Assembly: GCA_036674765.1 (NCBI GenBank)
Contig: JARVKI010000060.1
Coordinates: forward strand, 1-64,000
Direction: 5' to 3'
Origin: Seiridium cupressi
Taxonomy: Eukaryota > Ascomycota > Sordariomycetes > Amphisphaeriales > Sporocadaceae
DNA length: 64,000 nucleotides
A program made the translations under genes and the position numbers. Positions 1 through 10,870 of the stretch are shown here, one piece after another (the first letter of the stretch is position 1; each line of letters opens with the position of its first letter). The notes under the pieces are model-generated. The model saw only the letters and a program-made list of their open reading frames with translations. It searched no databases and had not been told where the DNA came from.

Positions 1-74
<74 letters not shown>
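1..74. repeat. 74-nt poly-C run at the window start
   Basis: The first 74 bases are all C, then ordinary mixed sequence begins. It is not the usual fungal telomere repeat (TTAGGG/CCCTAA). It may be a contig-end or gap-adjacent assembly artefact, or a true homopolymer. Nothing in the following sequence explains it. Confidence 0.95.
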
Positions 75-76
<2 letters not shown>

Positions 77-3065
77 GGGCAATTCTGATCGCCCGCGATT
101 TACTAGCTTCTCAGTAGTTCGCACGTCAAGATCAACTCAGCAAGGACCTTGCGAATCGTCGAGACTGTCGGGAAATGATCACCCCTTTTGGCTCGATAGA
201 TCTTCACCGGGTCACGATCCACCGAGTCAATAGAGAAAGTATTTACGGGACAATCCGTCTCGTCGGAGCCATTCCTTCGAAGTCGTGGCCCACGTTTCAC
301 AGGTTTCGTAACAGCAAAGCGGGACGCAGAGGCCAACTTCCGCAACAAAGGACATATTGAGTAAGGCAAGGTAACCTTGGTGGAGCATGAGATGATAGCG
401 CCACCACCGGAAGAGAGACGGGGCGGGGGTCTTCTGGAAGCTCGAAACAAAGGTCGTCCAGGTGCGGAGCGCCAGGGTCTCCAGTTGAGTTGCTGGACAT
501 ATCCCTGTCGGTCTTTAGTGCATAAGATGAGCCCTTGCCTCAGGAAATTGTGCTTCAGTAACCCACAATAGTGTCTACACGATGGGTAAAGAGGTCGTGC
601 AATCATCCAATGGAAAGATGATATTCGTGGCTCTATGCATAAGCAGTAGCGCTAAGGAATCCAAGTTTCCGGTCGTCTCTTACCGGGGGCGGTCCGGGAC
701 AACGGCCGCTGGTGTAGAGCTACTACTTATTTATGGTAAGCGGGTGTCTTGAGTAGTATTGGTAGTTCGTTGACGGTCAGCCTCCATCGCGGCTCGAGAT
801 GCGCCGTGGTTTCAAGATCCAAGTCGCGTATCAGCGGTTATGTATAGAGACGTCGTTCGCTGCTGCATGGATGAATGCCTTCCTTGCCTCTGTTTGCGCG
901 ATCGGTCGCTTCGCGAAAAACTAGGCCCACGTGCAGCTTAAAACCACGTGGGAGGCATTAGCTTTAGCGATCCCAATTGCTGGAACAAGCCCTGGGGGGG
1001 CCATGCCAAGGTTGGTCCTTGCTCGCTGCACAGAGCAAAACCGCGGCAAATAGCGACCACATCAGGGATTGGCAGGGATGCGTACCTGGCTACCTACAGT
1101 GTTACCCCAAACGCCGCCGACTCTTAAAAGCTTACATTAGTTCGATCTACAAGTCATGAAGCAGAAATGAATTAGTCGCTCCAATGCACTCCATATGAGG
1201 GAAAGGTAAGTTGGATAGTTGAAACCTCGGGAGCTCGCCAAGTTTCAAACCGACTCAAGCTTCCAGTTCCTGCGTCGTGTCTTAGAAATAGATGTCAAAG
1301 AGCATATTGTGCTCCATGGTTTCTTAGCTGTAGTCCCCGGTCTTTGACGAGAACGTGGCATGGCTGAGTCACATAGCCCACGACTGCCGTTCTGCCGTTG
1401 TTGTACCCCGTTGGCCCCTATGCAAAGAGGGAAGTTTGGAAGGCGCCGATGTCACCCAGTCGTTGTTGAACTGCGGAGAGCTTGCCTAATCTCATGCTGG
1501 GTGTAACATCGCATTGATGCCATCGGCCTACATAGGATCGGTGTCGCCTTGGGAGCGTGACAGCCGAGGGAGACGTCAGAACGTTTCAATGCCCTCATTG
1601 CGATGCCGGCCCCTTGCTTCGCAATACTGGAATAACGAGCCACGAACACTACGTAGATCGCACTAGCGAAGCAAAATGCGGCCATAAACGCTAGGACTTT
1701 CGAAAGTGTCGACGTGGATACAAGACAGTCGTTGTTACCGAGCGAAATATAAGTCCACCACTACTGCTACTATGTATGTAGGTTACTGCTTAATGGTCCC
1801 CACGCAGCGTGCAGTGGAATCCTTATGATGGCGACTCGGTAATGTGATGCAAGAAGCAATACCCCGAGCCCGCAGCCCCGTTCCTTGCCCTCGCCTTAGC
1901 CACAGCTTCCAGGAACCGGATCTTTGGATCCGACCCTGTCGTGTTCGCCATTACTCCAGATTCAGTGCTACTGTGCCTCCTTGCGAAAGTAATCTAGACC
2001 TTTTCGCAACCACAGGCCGATGGAAATTCCCGAGGCAGCCAAGTGAATGAACGTTCTGGAGATGCTATCGTATGAGCTACCCCCCTCGACATACGTAAAG
2101 GCCAATTAGTTCTGTCAATAGTCGAGCAGGGAGCGACCCGCCGAGTGCAGCGGTGCCCGTCCCCACGGGTGGCGTCTCCCGAAACCTACACACAGACATG
2201 CGGGTAGGGTAGCGCACTCACGTGGCGCAGGGGAAACTACTCAATTCCGACGAGATTGACCTACATGTATGTATAGCTTATCTAACCTGTCTGCCCCCAG
2301 AGGCTACATTCAATAGGTATCCATTCAGGAGACAGTGCTGGGTCGATGGCGTGGTCTGCCACTAGCACTACTGCCGCGAGGGTGCCCTGAGTCTGCCCTG
2401 AAGCAATTGGCTCACCCTACATTGTAGGATTAGCCGGAAGACCTGAATCTATCACATCTCAGCAGCACGATCAAGTTTGAAACAGGACAATATCTCTAAG
2501 CGACGGGAAACTAAACAAGCAGCAGCAGTAGGTTGTTTCCACGTTTGAACCGTCCATTGCGCCAGTACATGTGAAAAGCCCCAAGCCGTCGCCCACGTCC
2601 CCGCAAAATTGAAGAACCGGTGAGGCCTTTGCCTAATGGAGGGCAAATCGCGCACGCGGCGCCAACGTAGGACCGGCCGGCGTCAACCCATCAGGCCTAT
2701 TTACGGGGCAAGGGTTTTTTGCAGCATGACCGAGGCTTCTACTACTCATCTCGGGGGCAGAGGGGCGAAGCAGGTGGCCGATCCTTGCTGCTGTAAATAA
2801 AATCTGGGCCCCAAGTTAAGACCCCTGGCCGTATCGATAATTCAATGGAGCTGTAATTCAACTGATCGCGTTAGTCTTGCTCTGGTAGGGCTTGAGGAGG
2901 TGGGCATTCCTGCTTTAAAAGACGTGATATGCGCCTACTACTCGTTGGTGTTCATCTCGATCCCCTCAGGGTAGCGAGTCAAGATCTGTACTAAAATCTG
3001 CCCAAAGGATTCTCGGTGCCGGTTCTCTCAGCACCACCTCCACTCGCTCCTGAAATACAGCCAAC
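75..3065. other. Long stretch with no recognisable gene
   Basis: No reading frame here gives a protein I recognise. The longest open frame (103-606, minus) has no family motif. Composition is balanced, without the poly-A/T tracts common in fungal intergenic DNA. The last 150 bases before 3066 are presumably the promoter and leader of the FAD oxidoreductase gene. No tRNA, repeat array or transposon end was seen. Confidence 0.6.
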
Positions 3066-4712
3066 ATGCTCAACTCGGCCATCTGTAAGCTCCTGGCGGC
3101 CATTGGCCTGCACAGCGCGCTCATCGAAGCTGTCTGCACCCGGGGCACCAACTCAACCGGTACCGTGGGCTGCGCTGCTCTGGAGGCCAAGTTCCCGGGC
3201 AAGACCTTCTTCCCCGGCGATGAAGTCTACGAGTATGAGATCCAGGCCTTCTGGTCGAACACGGAGTTGATGAACCCGACTTGTGTGTTCCGGCCCGAGT
3301 CTGCTTCAGATATCTCTGAAAGTATCTCCCTCAGCCGCACAACCGAAACCGATTTCGCGGTCCGTGGCGGTGGTCATATGGGAATCCAGGTAAATACCGA
3401 GTTATCATCCCCCTGGCTTTATCTCAATGCTAATGAAGTCTCAGGGCTCAAACAACATTGATAATGGTTTCCTCGTTGTGCTATCCAACCTGACTGCCCT
3501 AGAGCTCTCAGACGATCAAAGTACCCTGACTTTGGGCCCTGGTTACAAATGGGGTGCTGTGTACGAATTCCTGGCCTCGTATGACTTGGGTGTTGCAGGG
3601 GGTCGTCTATCGCCTGTCGGCGTTCCTGGTCTTCTGCTTGCAGGTGGTGTCAACTTCTATGGTAACCAGCACGGTTGGTCGGCGGACAATGTCCTGTCGT
3701 ATGAGGTCGTCCTGGCGAACGGAACCATCGTCACTGCTTCCGACTCTGAGAACACCGATCTCTTCTGGGCTTTGAAGGGAGGAAGCAGCAACTTTGGTAT
3801 TGTTACCAGCTTCACTCTTCGCACGTTCGCCTCGCCCGGGATCTGGGCCGGTGTCTACAGCGTCGCCGAAGAGCACTTGGATGATCTATACGCAGTGAGT
3901 TGCAGTTCGTGTTCTTTATTCTGCACATCCAGAAAGCTGATCGTTTCTAGGCCATCGCAAACTTCTCCGCCTACAACACCGATCCTTTGTCGCACATGGT
4001 CCCACAAGCCGTTGTTTCCACTGAAGACAGCTCCGTCGGTGCCGTCATCCTGTTCTATGATAGCGCAACTGTATCCTATCCCGAGTGCTTCCAGATGTTC
4101 TTCGATATCCCCACCATATCAGATACGACTGGCTTCACTACCCTTTACGACTTTGCTGTTTCAACTGGTCAACTCGTGACCGACCACATCAACGATATCT
4201 TTTTCGCAGGTACTACTGTCGGCCAAACCTACGATGAGCTCCTGAACGGCGTCCAGATCACCAACCAGGTTTTCTTTGATGCTTTACCCGATCTATATGC
4301 CGTCATTCCTTTCGAGAACATCAGCCTCGCCTCCATTGACTGGCAGCCCATCGGCTCTCTCTGGCAATCTGGCTCCGAGGCCGCCAACCCCACCGGCAAC
4401 GCTCTCGGCGTCGACCCTGCTACCAAGGGTACCTACCTCTGCTGGGCTGGAGTTGTTGAGTGGATCGGTGATTCCTACGCCGACGCTGTCAACGCCTGGG
4501 TAGAGAACACCACGGCTGCCATCAACAACGCAACACAGGCCGCTGGTATTTACGACGCGTTCAACTACATGGGAGATGCCTCTGGCTTCCAGGAGATCTA
4601 CGCCGGCTACGGTTCCGAGAACCAAGCTAAGCTTTTGAGCATCTCGCAGAAGTATGACCCGGATCGTATCTTCCAGACACGCTTACCGGGTGGCTTCAAG
4701 ATTGGGGTATGA
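3066..4712 (+). CDS. BBE-like FAD-linked oxidoreductase, secreted
   Basis: Three exons (3066-3389, 3445-3894, 3951-4712) join in frame to give 511 residues. Both introns (55 and 56 nt) have GTAAAT/GTGAGT donors and CAG/TAG acceptors. A hydrophobic N-terminus, LLAAIGLHSALIEA, looks like a signal peptide. The FAD-binding PCMH fold is shown by AVRGGGHMGIQ at the exon 1/2 junction, where H104 is the expected covalent flavin histidine. A GGRLSPVGVPGLLLAGG loop and VLSYEVVLANG follow. The C-terminus (YDPDRIFQ, LPGGFKIG) is the BBE-type end of fungal homologues. Such enzymes oxidise alcohols, sugars or secondary-metabolite intermediates with O2. The substrate cannot be told here and no biosynthetic backbone gene lies nearby. 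The cysteine that makes the second flavin bond in bicovalent members is absent from the loop, so monocovalent attachment is inferred. Confidence 0.9.
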
Positions 4713-6214
4713 ACTGACTATTGATATCCGAATTCATTAATTCATTAATTCAAACAAATGACATTTACATGCTATGGTCCTCTGTACACGATGTGATTTG
4801 GCTGCTATATTTGCTAATGCGATTATCGCAGATGCACCATGGCTCATCGGCCAATATACCAGTGCGAGACGAGCTGTGAAATTCATGCAAATGCAACAAG
4901 TTGCGACAGCCAACGACGTGTTCATGTGCACATAATGCCCTTTCAAATACTAACAGTTGAGTATCTTGGTAGCTCGAAGGGTTTCATGGTGAACTATTAT
5001 GAGACGCTTAAAACTTGTCTGAGCATCCAGTGCCTGAAGAGGAATCCGGGGAGATAAGCATGACCCTGTCACGACTCTGCTCTGACAGCAAGATTACATA
5101 GATCACAGATCGGACAGACTCGGACGTTGAGAAGACAGGGTCACAGATCAGGATTAAAATCATGCATCTAAATTATGTATAGTAGAAAGGAGGTTCCTCA
5201 AAACCCTAAACTCTTGTTGTCAAGTAAAGATGGATTCTTCCTGTGACTCAATTCAGATTGACAAGCTTACGCAACTAATGTTTGTCAACCATGCATCGGC
5301 TCTTTCGTGGAGGGCATGGAATTTTGGAAATCCAATTTGGCATAGCCTATCGACGGATGCCCCAGGTACCCAAGATCACCTGTATTTACAATAAATGTTT
5401 CCGCTGACCAGAAACTCCTCCACGCACCACATCACAGCAAACCATCACTCTTTTTCAATTCGATTGTTTTCCGAGCGCTCTCAGCCTCTGATTATTTTGT
5501 TTCGAAGCTGGTTTCTTTCTCACTTCGCTGACGGTCTCGACTTCGCATTCTACTCCCCGGTACCCCCATCATCAATTTCAAGACACCTCAAGAGCTGCAA
5601 AATACCACTCGATTTCACGTTTTCCAGTTGAGTTCGGTTTCCATCGAGAGCGCTTGCAGATAATTACCCCGAATCTCCAGAATCAACAGTAGAATCGTCA
5701 CCGAACGATTCGATCACCCTTCTTGATTGACACCGACATGACTTTCTCATGGTGAGGCGACCCTGCTAGGAACAGCGAGGGTAGCACACTGGACAACGAG
5801 CTCAAGGGATTGAAACAAACCATGCAGTTCTCGAATCACTGATGTAATTTCAACCATAAAACATCTATGAAAGGAGTCTGATCAAGCGATAGGAATTGGA
5901 ATATGAGGCTTTGAATTTGAGATTGAAGTCGGCTCTTAGAGTACTAAATCGGCAGAATAGGCTCTGGATCCCGGTTTGATTCCAATAAATTAAAGCTCTG
6001 GAGGACAAGCGTCGGAAACGCATTCGTGGCGGGGATAAAAACTTTCAAATATTGAAGAATAATAATATTGATAAGAGGTCTATATACAACCTAACTCTTT
6101 GGAAATGTCCAACGTAGTCTATACTCAAAACTCCGACCATGCAAGTCATGCAACGTTCAAATATATAGATAAATTTCATCAATGGACCCGAGAGTGGAAA
6201 ATGAGAACTCCAGA
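4713..6214. other. Convergent intergenic region
   Basis: This lies between the 3' ends of the FAD oxidoreductase (+) and the subtilisin gene (-). It is AT-richer than the genes and presumably holds both 3' UTRs. A frame at 5395-5631 has no family features. I see no RNA gene or repeat. Confidence 0.6.
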
Positions 6215-7426
6215 TCATTGATCGCCACTAAAAGCTAGCACGTTAGGACTTCCCTTGACGTCATCAACGATATCTCGAACAGCAAGCTCCTGTAACTTGG
6301 CGAGAACGTCGTCGGGGCTCTCGAGGCTGTAGAGATCCTTCAGGTATAGAACAAGCCCAGCAATATGCGGCGAGGCCATGGAGGTTCCAGACATGACTGC
6401 AGTGGCCGTATCACTAGCAAAGCCCAAAGAGATGATGGACTGGCCGGGAGCAAAAATGTCTACATCTTTGCCCCAGTTGGAGAAAGAAGCACGACTGTAG
6501 TTGGACTGGATGGCGCCGACTGTGATTGCGTCCGGTGAGTTGGCAGGGCTGTAGTCGGCGGCATCATCGTCTTCATTACCAGCCGCCACCACTGCAGTGA
6601 AGCCCTCGTCGTGAAGAGTCTGAACGGCCTCGGTCAGTGCCGGTTGATCTCCTCCACCCAAACTCATGTTGATGACCGACTTGCCAACGCGGGTGTTGTT
6701 CGTAGCATCCTCGTAAGCAAATTCGAGACCGGCTACAATGAGCTCGCTGTTGGTGGAACCATTTGCATTGCATACCTTGACGGCGATAAGATTGCTCTTC
6801 TTAGCAACGCCAAAAGTAGCCGAGCCTATTGTTCCAGCCACATGCGTGCCATGCCCATGGAGATCCTCGGCAGTCTCATTGACGACGGCGTTGAACCCGA
6901 AGGTCGCACGGCCCTCAAAATCGACGTGAGTTGTCCGGATACCAGTGTCCACGACATAAGCGTAATATTCGTCGGCCATTGCATTGTCCTCGTAGACATA
7001 AGACACAGTCCCAGTGTGGTCATGCGAGATGCTGCCGAGGCCCCAGGGAGCATATAATTGTGTCGAAGTCTCCCAGATATGCATGTCCAACACCGGATCG
7101 ACAGAAGAAACTGAGTCATGATATCTAAGAGCGTTGATGGTTTCGGTGTCAAAGATACCCGAGTAGCTTCTATGAGTGTTGATATGGAATTCCTTTCGCA
7201 CGCCCTCTTCATGTAGATTTGTAAGACCACGGCGGGACAGACTTTGGCCATTAGTGTCCCTCACGAAGGCCATATGGCTCGCTGTGTCAACATCTGACAG
7301 ACCACGCTTTAGGGTGACGATGTACTTGGTGGCGGCATTGTTGTTATTATTGTCAAAGACAGGTAAGGCGGAGATGCAAGGAAGAATGGCACAGATGGAG
7401 AATGCAAGCTTCTTAAGACTAAACAT
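6215..7426 (-). CDS. Subtilisin-like serine protease (S8, proteinase K type)
   Basis: A single-exon gene of 403 residues, a usual length for fungal alkaline proteases. Residues 1-20 form a signal peptide ending ISA. Residues about 33-117 (from KYIVTLK) are an inhibitor I9 propeptide that is cleaved on maturation. The peptidase domain carries the full triad: D160 in VVDTGI, H192 in HGHGTHVAG and S349 in SGTSMASPH. The oxyanion asparagine is N284 in AAGNEDDD. The predicted role is secreted or vacuolar protein breakdown. Unlike many fungal S8 genes, no intron interrupts it. A poly-N stretch at residues 26-30 joins signal peptide and propeptide. The upstream region holds a TATA-like element and a 12-nt tandem repeat, listed separately. 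Confidence 0.95.
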   Translation of the reverse strand: MFSLKKLAFSICAILPCISALPVFDNNNNNAATKYIVTLKRGLSDVDTASHMAFVRDTNGQSLSRRGLTNLHEEGVRKEFHINTHRSYSGIFDTETINALRYHDSVSSVDPVLDMHIWETSTQLYAPWGLGSISHDHTGTVSYVYEDNAMADEYYAYVVDTGIRTTHVDFEGRATFGFNAVVNETAEDLHGHGTHVAGTIGSATFGVAKKSNLIAVKVCNANGSTNSELIVAGLEFAYEDATNNTRVGKSVINMSLGGGDQPALTEAVQTLHDEGFTAVVAAGNEDDDAADYSPANSPDAITVGAIQSNYSRASFSNWGKDVDIFAPGQSIISLGFASDTATAVMSGTSMASPHIAGLVLYLKDLYSLESPDDVLAKLQELAVRDIVDDVKGSPNVLAFSGDQ

Positions 7427-7500
7427 GACGGTAGAGTGCGTTAGGTTGGATGAGTAATGAAATAGACAAAAATTAAAATCAAGTTCAACTCAAGAGATCC

Positions 7501-7560
7501 GACACAAGGAAAGACTCAAGGAAAGACTCAAGGAAAGACTCAAGGAAAGACTCAAGGAAA
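7501..7560. repeat. 12-nt tandem repeat, 5 copies
   Basis: GACTCAAGGAAA occurs four times in perfect tandem (7513-7560), preceded by a variant, GACACAAGGAAA (7501-7512). It lies 75-134 bases upstream of the protease start and downstream of a TATA-like element, so it is probably in the 5' UTR. Confidence 0.97.
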
Positions 7561-7656
7561 GAGAGGAAATAGGAAACAGGATCGGGAGATGATTGGTGGA
7601 TAGCGTTCGATGGTGTAACGATGTGAGAACGGGGTAATGATCGACCGACCTCATCA

Positions 7657-7664
7657 CTTATATA
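7657..7664 (-). promoter_or_regulatory. TATA-like element of the subtilisin gene
   Basis: On the minus strand this reads TATATAAG, about 230 bases before the protease ATG. It is the only good TATA match in the upstream region I read. Its use as a core promoter is inferred. Confidence 0.45.
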
Positions 7665-10600
7665 CTCCTCAGTCACCTACTTTTGTTTTACATGAGCCTC
7701 TGCCATTATTGTGGTGTTGGCTGCTGAGATCCGACACCGTTCCTATTGATAGGCTGAGCTCTAAGCTCCAGCCCTGGTCAGCTCTCCGCCCCAGGCTTTC
7801 TTCCGCAGCCCAAAGGAGGCACAGCAGCTACAGTAACGGTTTCTTGCCTAATGAAGCACCCATGGCGCCCGCGATTCGACTGCGAGCAACAGAAAGTTCG
7901 GCTAAAATGAACGGACCATTCCGTACATGTAGGGCTGGATAGCTCAAGGTATCTTCCGAACACTTGCGGTCAGCGGCCACTCACTGCCCTAGACTAGCTA
8001 GCTAGTGCTGGCGTTCAGGCTGGGTAGGGGACCAACTCGGCGCAGTGCCGCCAAGCCGCACCTGCGCTCGTCAAACAGCTTAGCCAACGATGTAGTAATC
8101 CGATACTCTGTTGACCTAACTCCAGTACAACGGAGTATTGCCAATCGCAAAACACCATACCCCTGTCAGCATTGACCATGAGCTTCCTCGTATGAATGTG
8201 CGCCGCAACACAGAGCCCGAAGCCTTCGCAGAGCCTTGGCTGGTGGTGGTATAGCCACAGTCTGGCGGGCTTCAACCACGCGGCAGCATCCATCCGACAA
8301 TCAACTTTCGTGGCGGTCTAGAGCCATGCCCCGAGTAATCTATTTTCGGGAAGCCGAATCTCAGAGTAGGGCATAGGAGCTCGCATTTACGCTTTTGGGA
8401 AATGTTGCTGCTAGAAGTGGAGCGAGTCTGTTCGTTTAGGCCTTGCTTCACTATATCCGCGCTAACATGTCACACAAACAGTCAGTTAACCAAACACTCT
8501 CTACTACTTCCCTTTAGCCATGTGCAATCGCGTCTTTTCAGGCAGCCTTTAAGGTCGGCTTTATTCCGCAAAGATCTTCTCATGGTCGGTTCAAAGTCGA
8601 CAGGATCAGGAGGTTGGTGTTTCACGCTCGGCACCCGCAGGTGGCCCCCGGAAAATAAATTAAGGCGACGTTTCTCGATACACGAAGGTCCTCATAGCCA
8701 CTCAAGCTTACCTGTCAATCTATATGTTGCACCCAACATCCCGACAACATTGCTCATATGTGAGCCGATAGCATGTAATGAAGCTGAGCTTGTGTATGAC
8801 AGCATGACCGTCGCCGTTACCGGGGTGTCCCACAAGAGTATCCATCTGTTCCTTCCCTGAATTATTTATAGGACTCTTAATAGCCCGCAATCAGTTGCGC
8901 CCATCTGTGCAATTCAGAAAAATGATTAGCAACAAGGAAACTATCTCGCAGGAGACCCTAATGTGTTGCGTCTATCGGTGGGGACTTCTTAGCTTTCCTA
9001 GCTCTCTTAGAGGGGCTATCAAGAAAGGTCGATGCCATATTTCCAAGTTCAAAGATTGCGAATTGTCTTATCACATGGAGACGATTACTATTTACTATCA
9101 GTAGCGAGTAGTCCAAGTGAAAAGAGTGGGTTCTCTAACTAAGAAACTCATTTGAGACCCTCGTCCAAGACATTTTGGGTTGAGTGGGGAAGGATAGAAC
9201 AACTAACTACCTAAAATTAGTAACTGAAAGTCCTCCATATGGTAAGCCTACTGGTAATCTAGAGCTTTAGAAGCTCGGACAGAATGGACGACCTTCGCCC
9301 AGACTTCATTCATTGCTTTCGGGGTTCTTGCCGAATATTTTCGGTCTGACATGCCACCATGCCAAGCTCTCAGTAGTCGCCAGCACGACAAAACGTGCTA
9401 ATGATGGCAATGCGCCCACCTCGCGACGAAGTGATGTCGCTCAACTTGGAGGAACCGACTTTTGGATTCTCATGTTTCTCCCTGGTTCCTTTTGATTCTT
9501 GTAGCTGCGCTCCTCTCGTTGAGAAGGCGGCGCAGGTAGAGTTGTTCAAATGCGGCTGCATCCGGACGGAACTATTTGGGAGCGGCATATGTGGACGCCA
9601 AAGGAAATATACAGACTGATGGACGATTGACAGAATATGGCATCCGATAATGTATATCGTAATACTCTGATGTACGAGCTGTTGTCTTTCGCAGTTTCCA
9701 TATCCCATGATATATATTTAGAGCCGAGCCCGCACAGCACTGGATCGTGCCCAGCTATCGGGTCAGCATTCCTCCCGTGTACCTATGTACCTGCTTTATC
9801 CGATCTCAGCAGTGCCAGCGGTATCCAGCGAGAGCGGGCCCATGATGGGTTCCTGCTCCAAACTTATTCTTAAACTACCGATGATATGTTATGCACTAAC
9901 CTAGGTTAGCACTTGGACCTATAGCACCGAGTGATCAAGCGCCAAGCTTGTTTATTGGCACCCTGCAATACTTTAGCGAGAAGCACGCGATGCACCGCTC
10001 GCAAGTCTCGTGCGACATGAGTTAAAAATCATGTGTCCCAACGTCTAAGATATGATTTGTTTAGATCTGTTACATCGTCTTGAAGCCCTCCATCACCAGA
10101 AATTCATGGACTGTGATTGACCCTAGGGCAAAAGTCCGAGCGTCCGATGTTATCACCTTGCAATTATCAGGACATGCATCACATTGGTCGACAAGTTGCT
10201 GGTTTGGATGTACGCCCAGCTTCCGTCGTGTGCAATTCCCTCCCGATTTCTGCATCGTTACAAAGGCTTAGAGCTGCTAGGTATAACTGCCACGATTTCA
10301 TCTTGCTGGGTTTGATTGGAATAGACAACTGCACTCGAGCTGTCTATGTAGACATCCATGACCGTGTCATGCGAGTCGGCTGAACAAGCCTGTGCAGCTC
10401 AATGCACTTATCGCAAGCTTCCCCGTCCGTTCCGAGCATTGCAGGTATCATGATCTGACCGCCGCTGCTTATATATATATATATTACCGCTACATTCAAT
10501 TGGAGTACAGAGGCAAGCTGTGGGGGGGGACGATCGCTTGGGCCCCTAGGAACTTTTGGACACCGGAATATGCAGGACTCCCAACAGCAGCAGGGCTGGG

Positions 10601-10870
10601 ACTCGTTGCTGGAGAACTGCAATGCCGATTGGAGAGCCGAGTAATGGACAGCAGCAACGAGTCTAAATACGGATATATGGTCCATGATCAAGGGCCTAAA
10701 ATACGGCAGTCCCCGCAACCCCTCAGAACCCCTGGTCTAGTCTGCATTGACATTCTCAGCCCCCAAATACTTGAATGGCCTTGGGTCTGTAGTCACCAGC
10801 TAAACGCGGCTTGACTCTTCACTCACGACCATCTGGTTTGGTTCAGTATCCGCATGGCAGATTATGCGAC
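7665..10870. other. Long stretch with no recognisable gene
   Basis: Apart from the far promoter of the subtilisin gene and the near promoter of the Clr5 gene, nothing could be assigned. The longest frame (8402-8860, plus) reads like non-coding sequence with no motif. A (TA)7 microsatellite sits at 10470-10483. No tRNA, inverted repeat or transposase fragment was seen. Confidence 0.55.
10470..10483. repeat. (TA)7 microsatellite
   Basis: An uninterrupted TA dinucleotide run, followed by TTACC. It lies 390 bases upstream of the Clr5-domain gene. Confidence 0.9.

Noticed and set aside
1..74. Poly-C run as a telomere
   Set aside because: Fungal telomeres are TTAGGG-type repeats; a pure C run is not.
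103..606. 167-codon minus-strand frame near the window start
   Set aside because: No signal peptide, domain or codon bias; rich in Arg, Pro and Ser as in random frames.
7501..7560. Direct repeats as a CRISPR array
   Set aside because: The units are contiguous without spacers and the genome is fungal.
8402..8860. 152-codon plus-strand frame
   Set aside because: No family feature and no flanking exon; probably chance.
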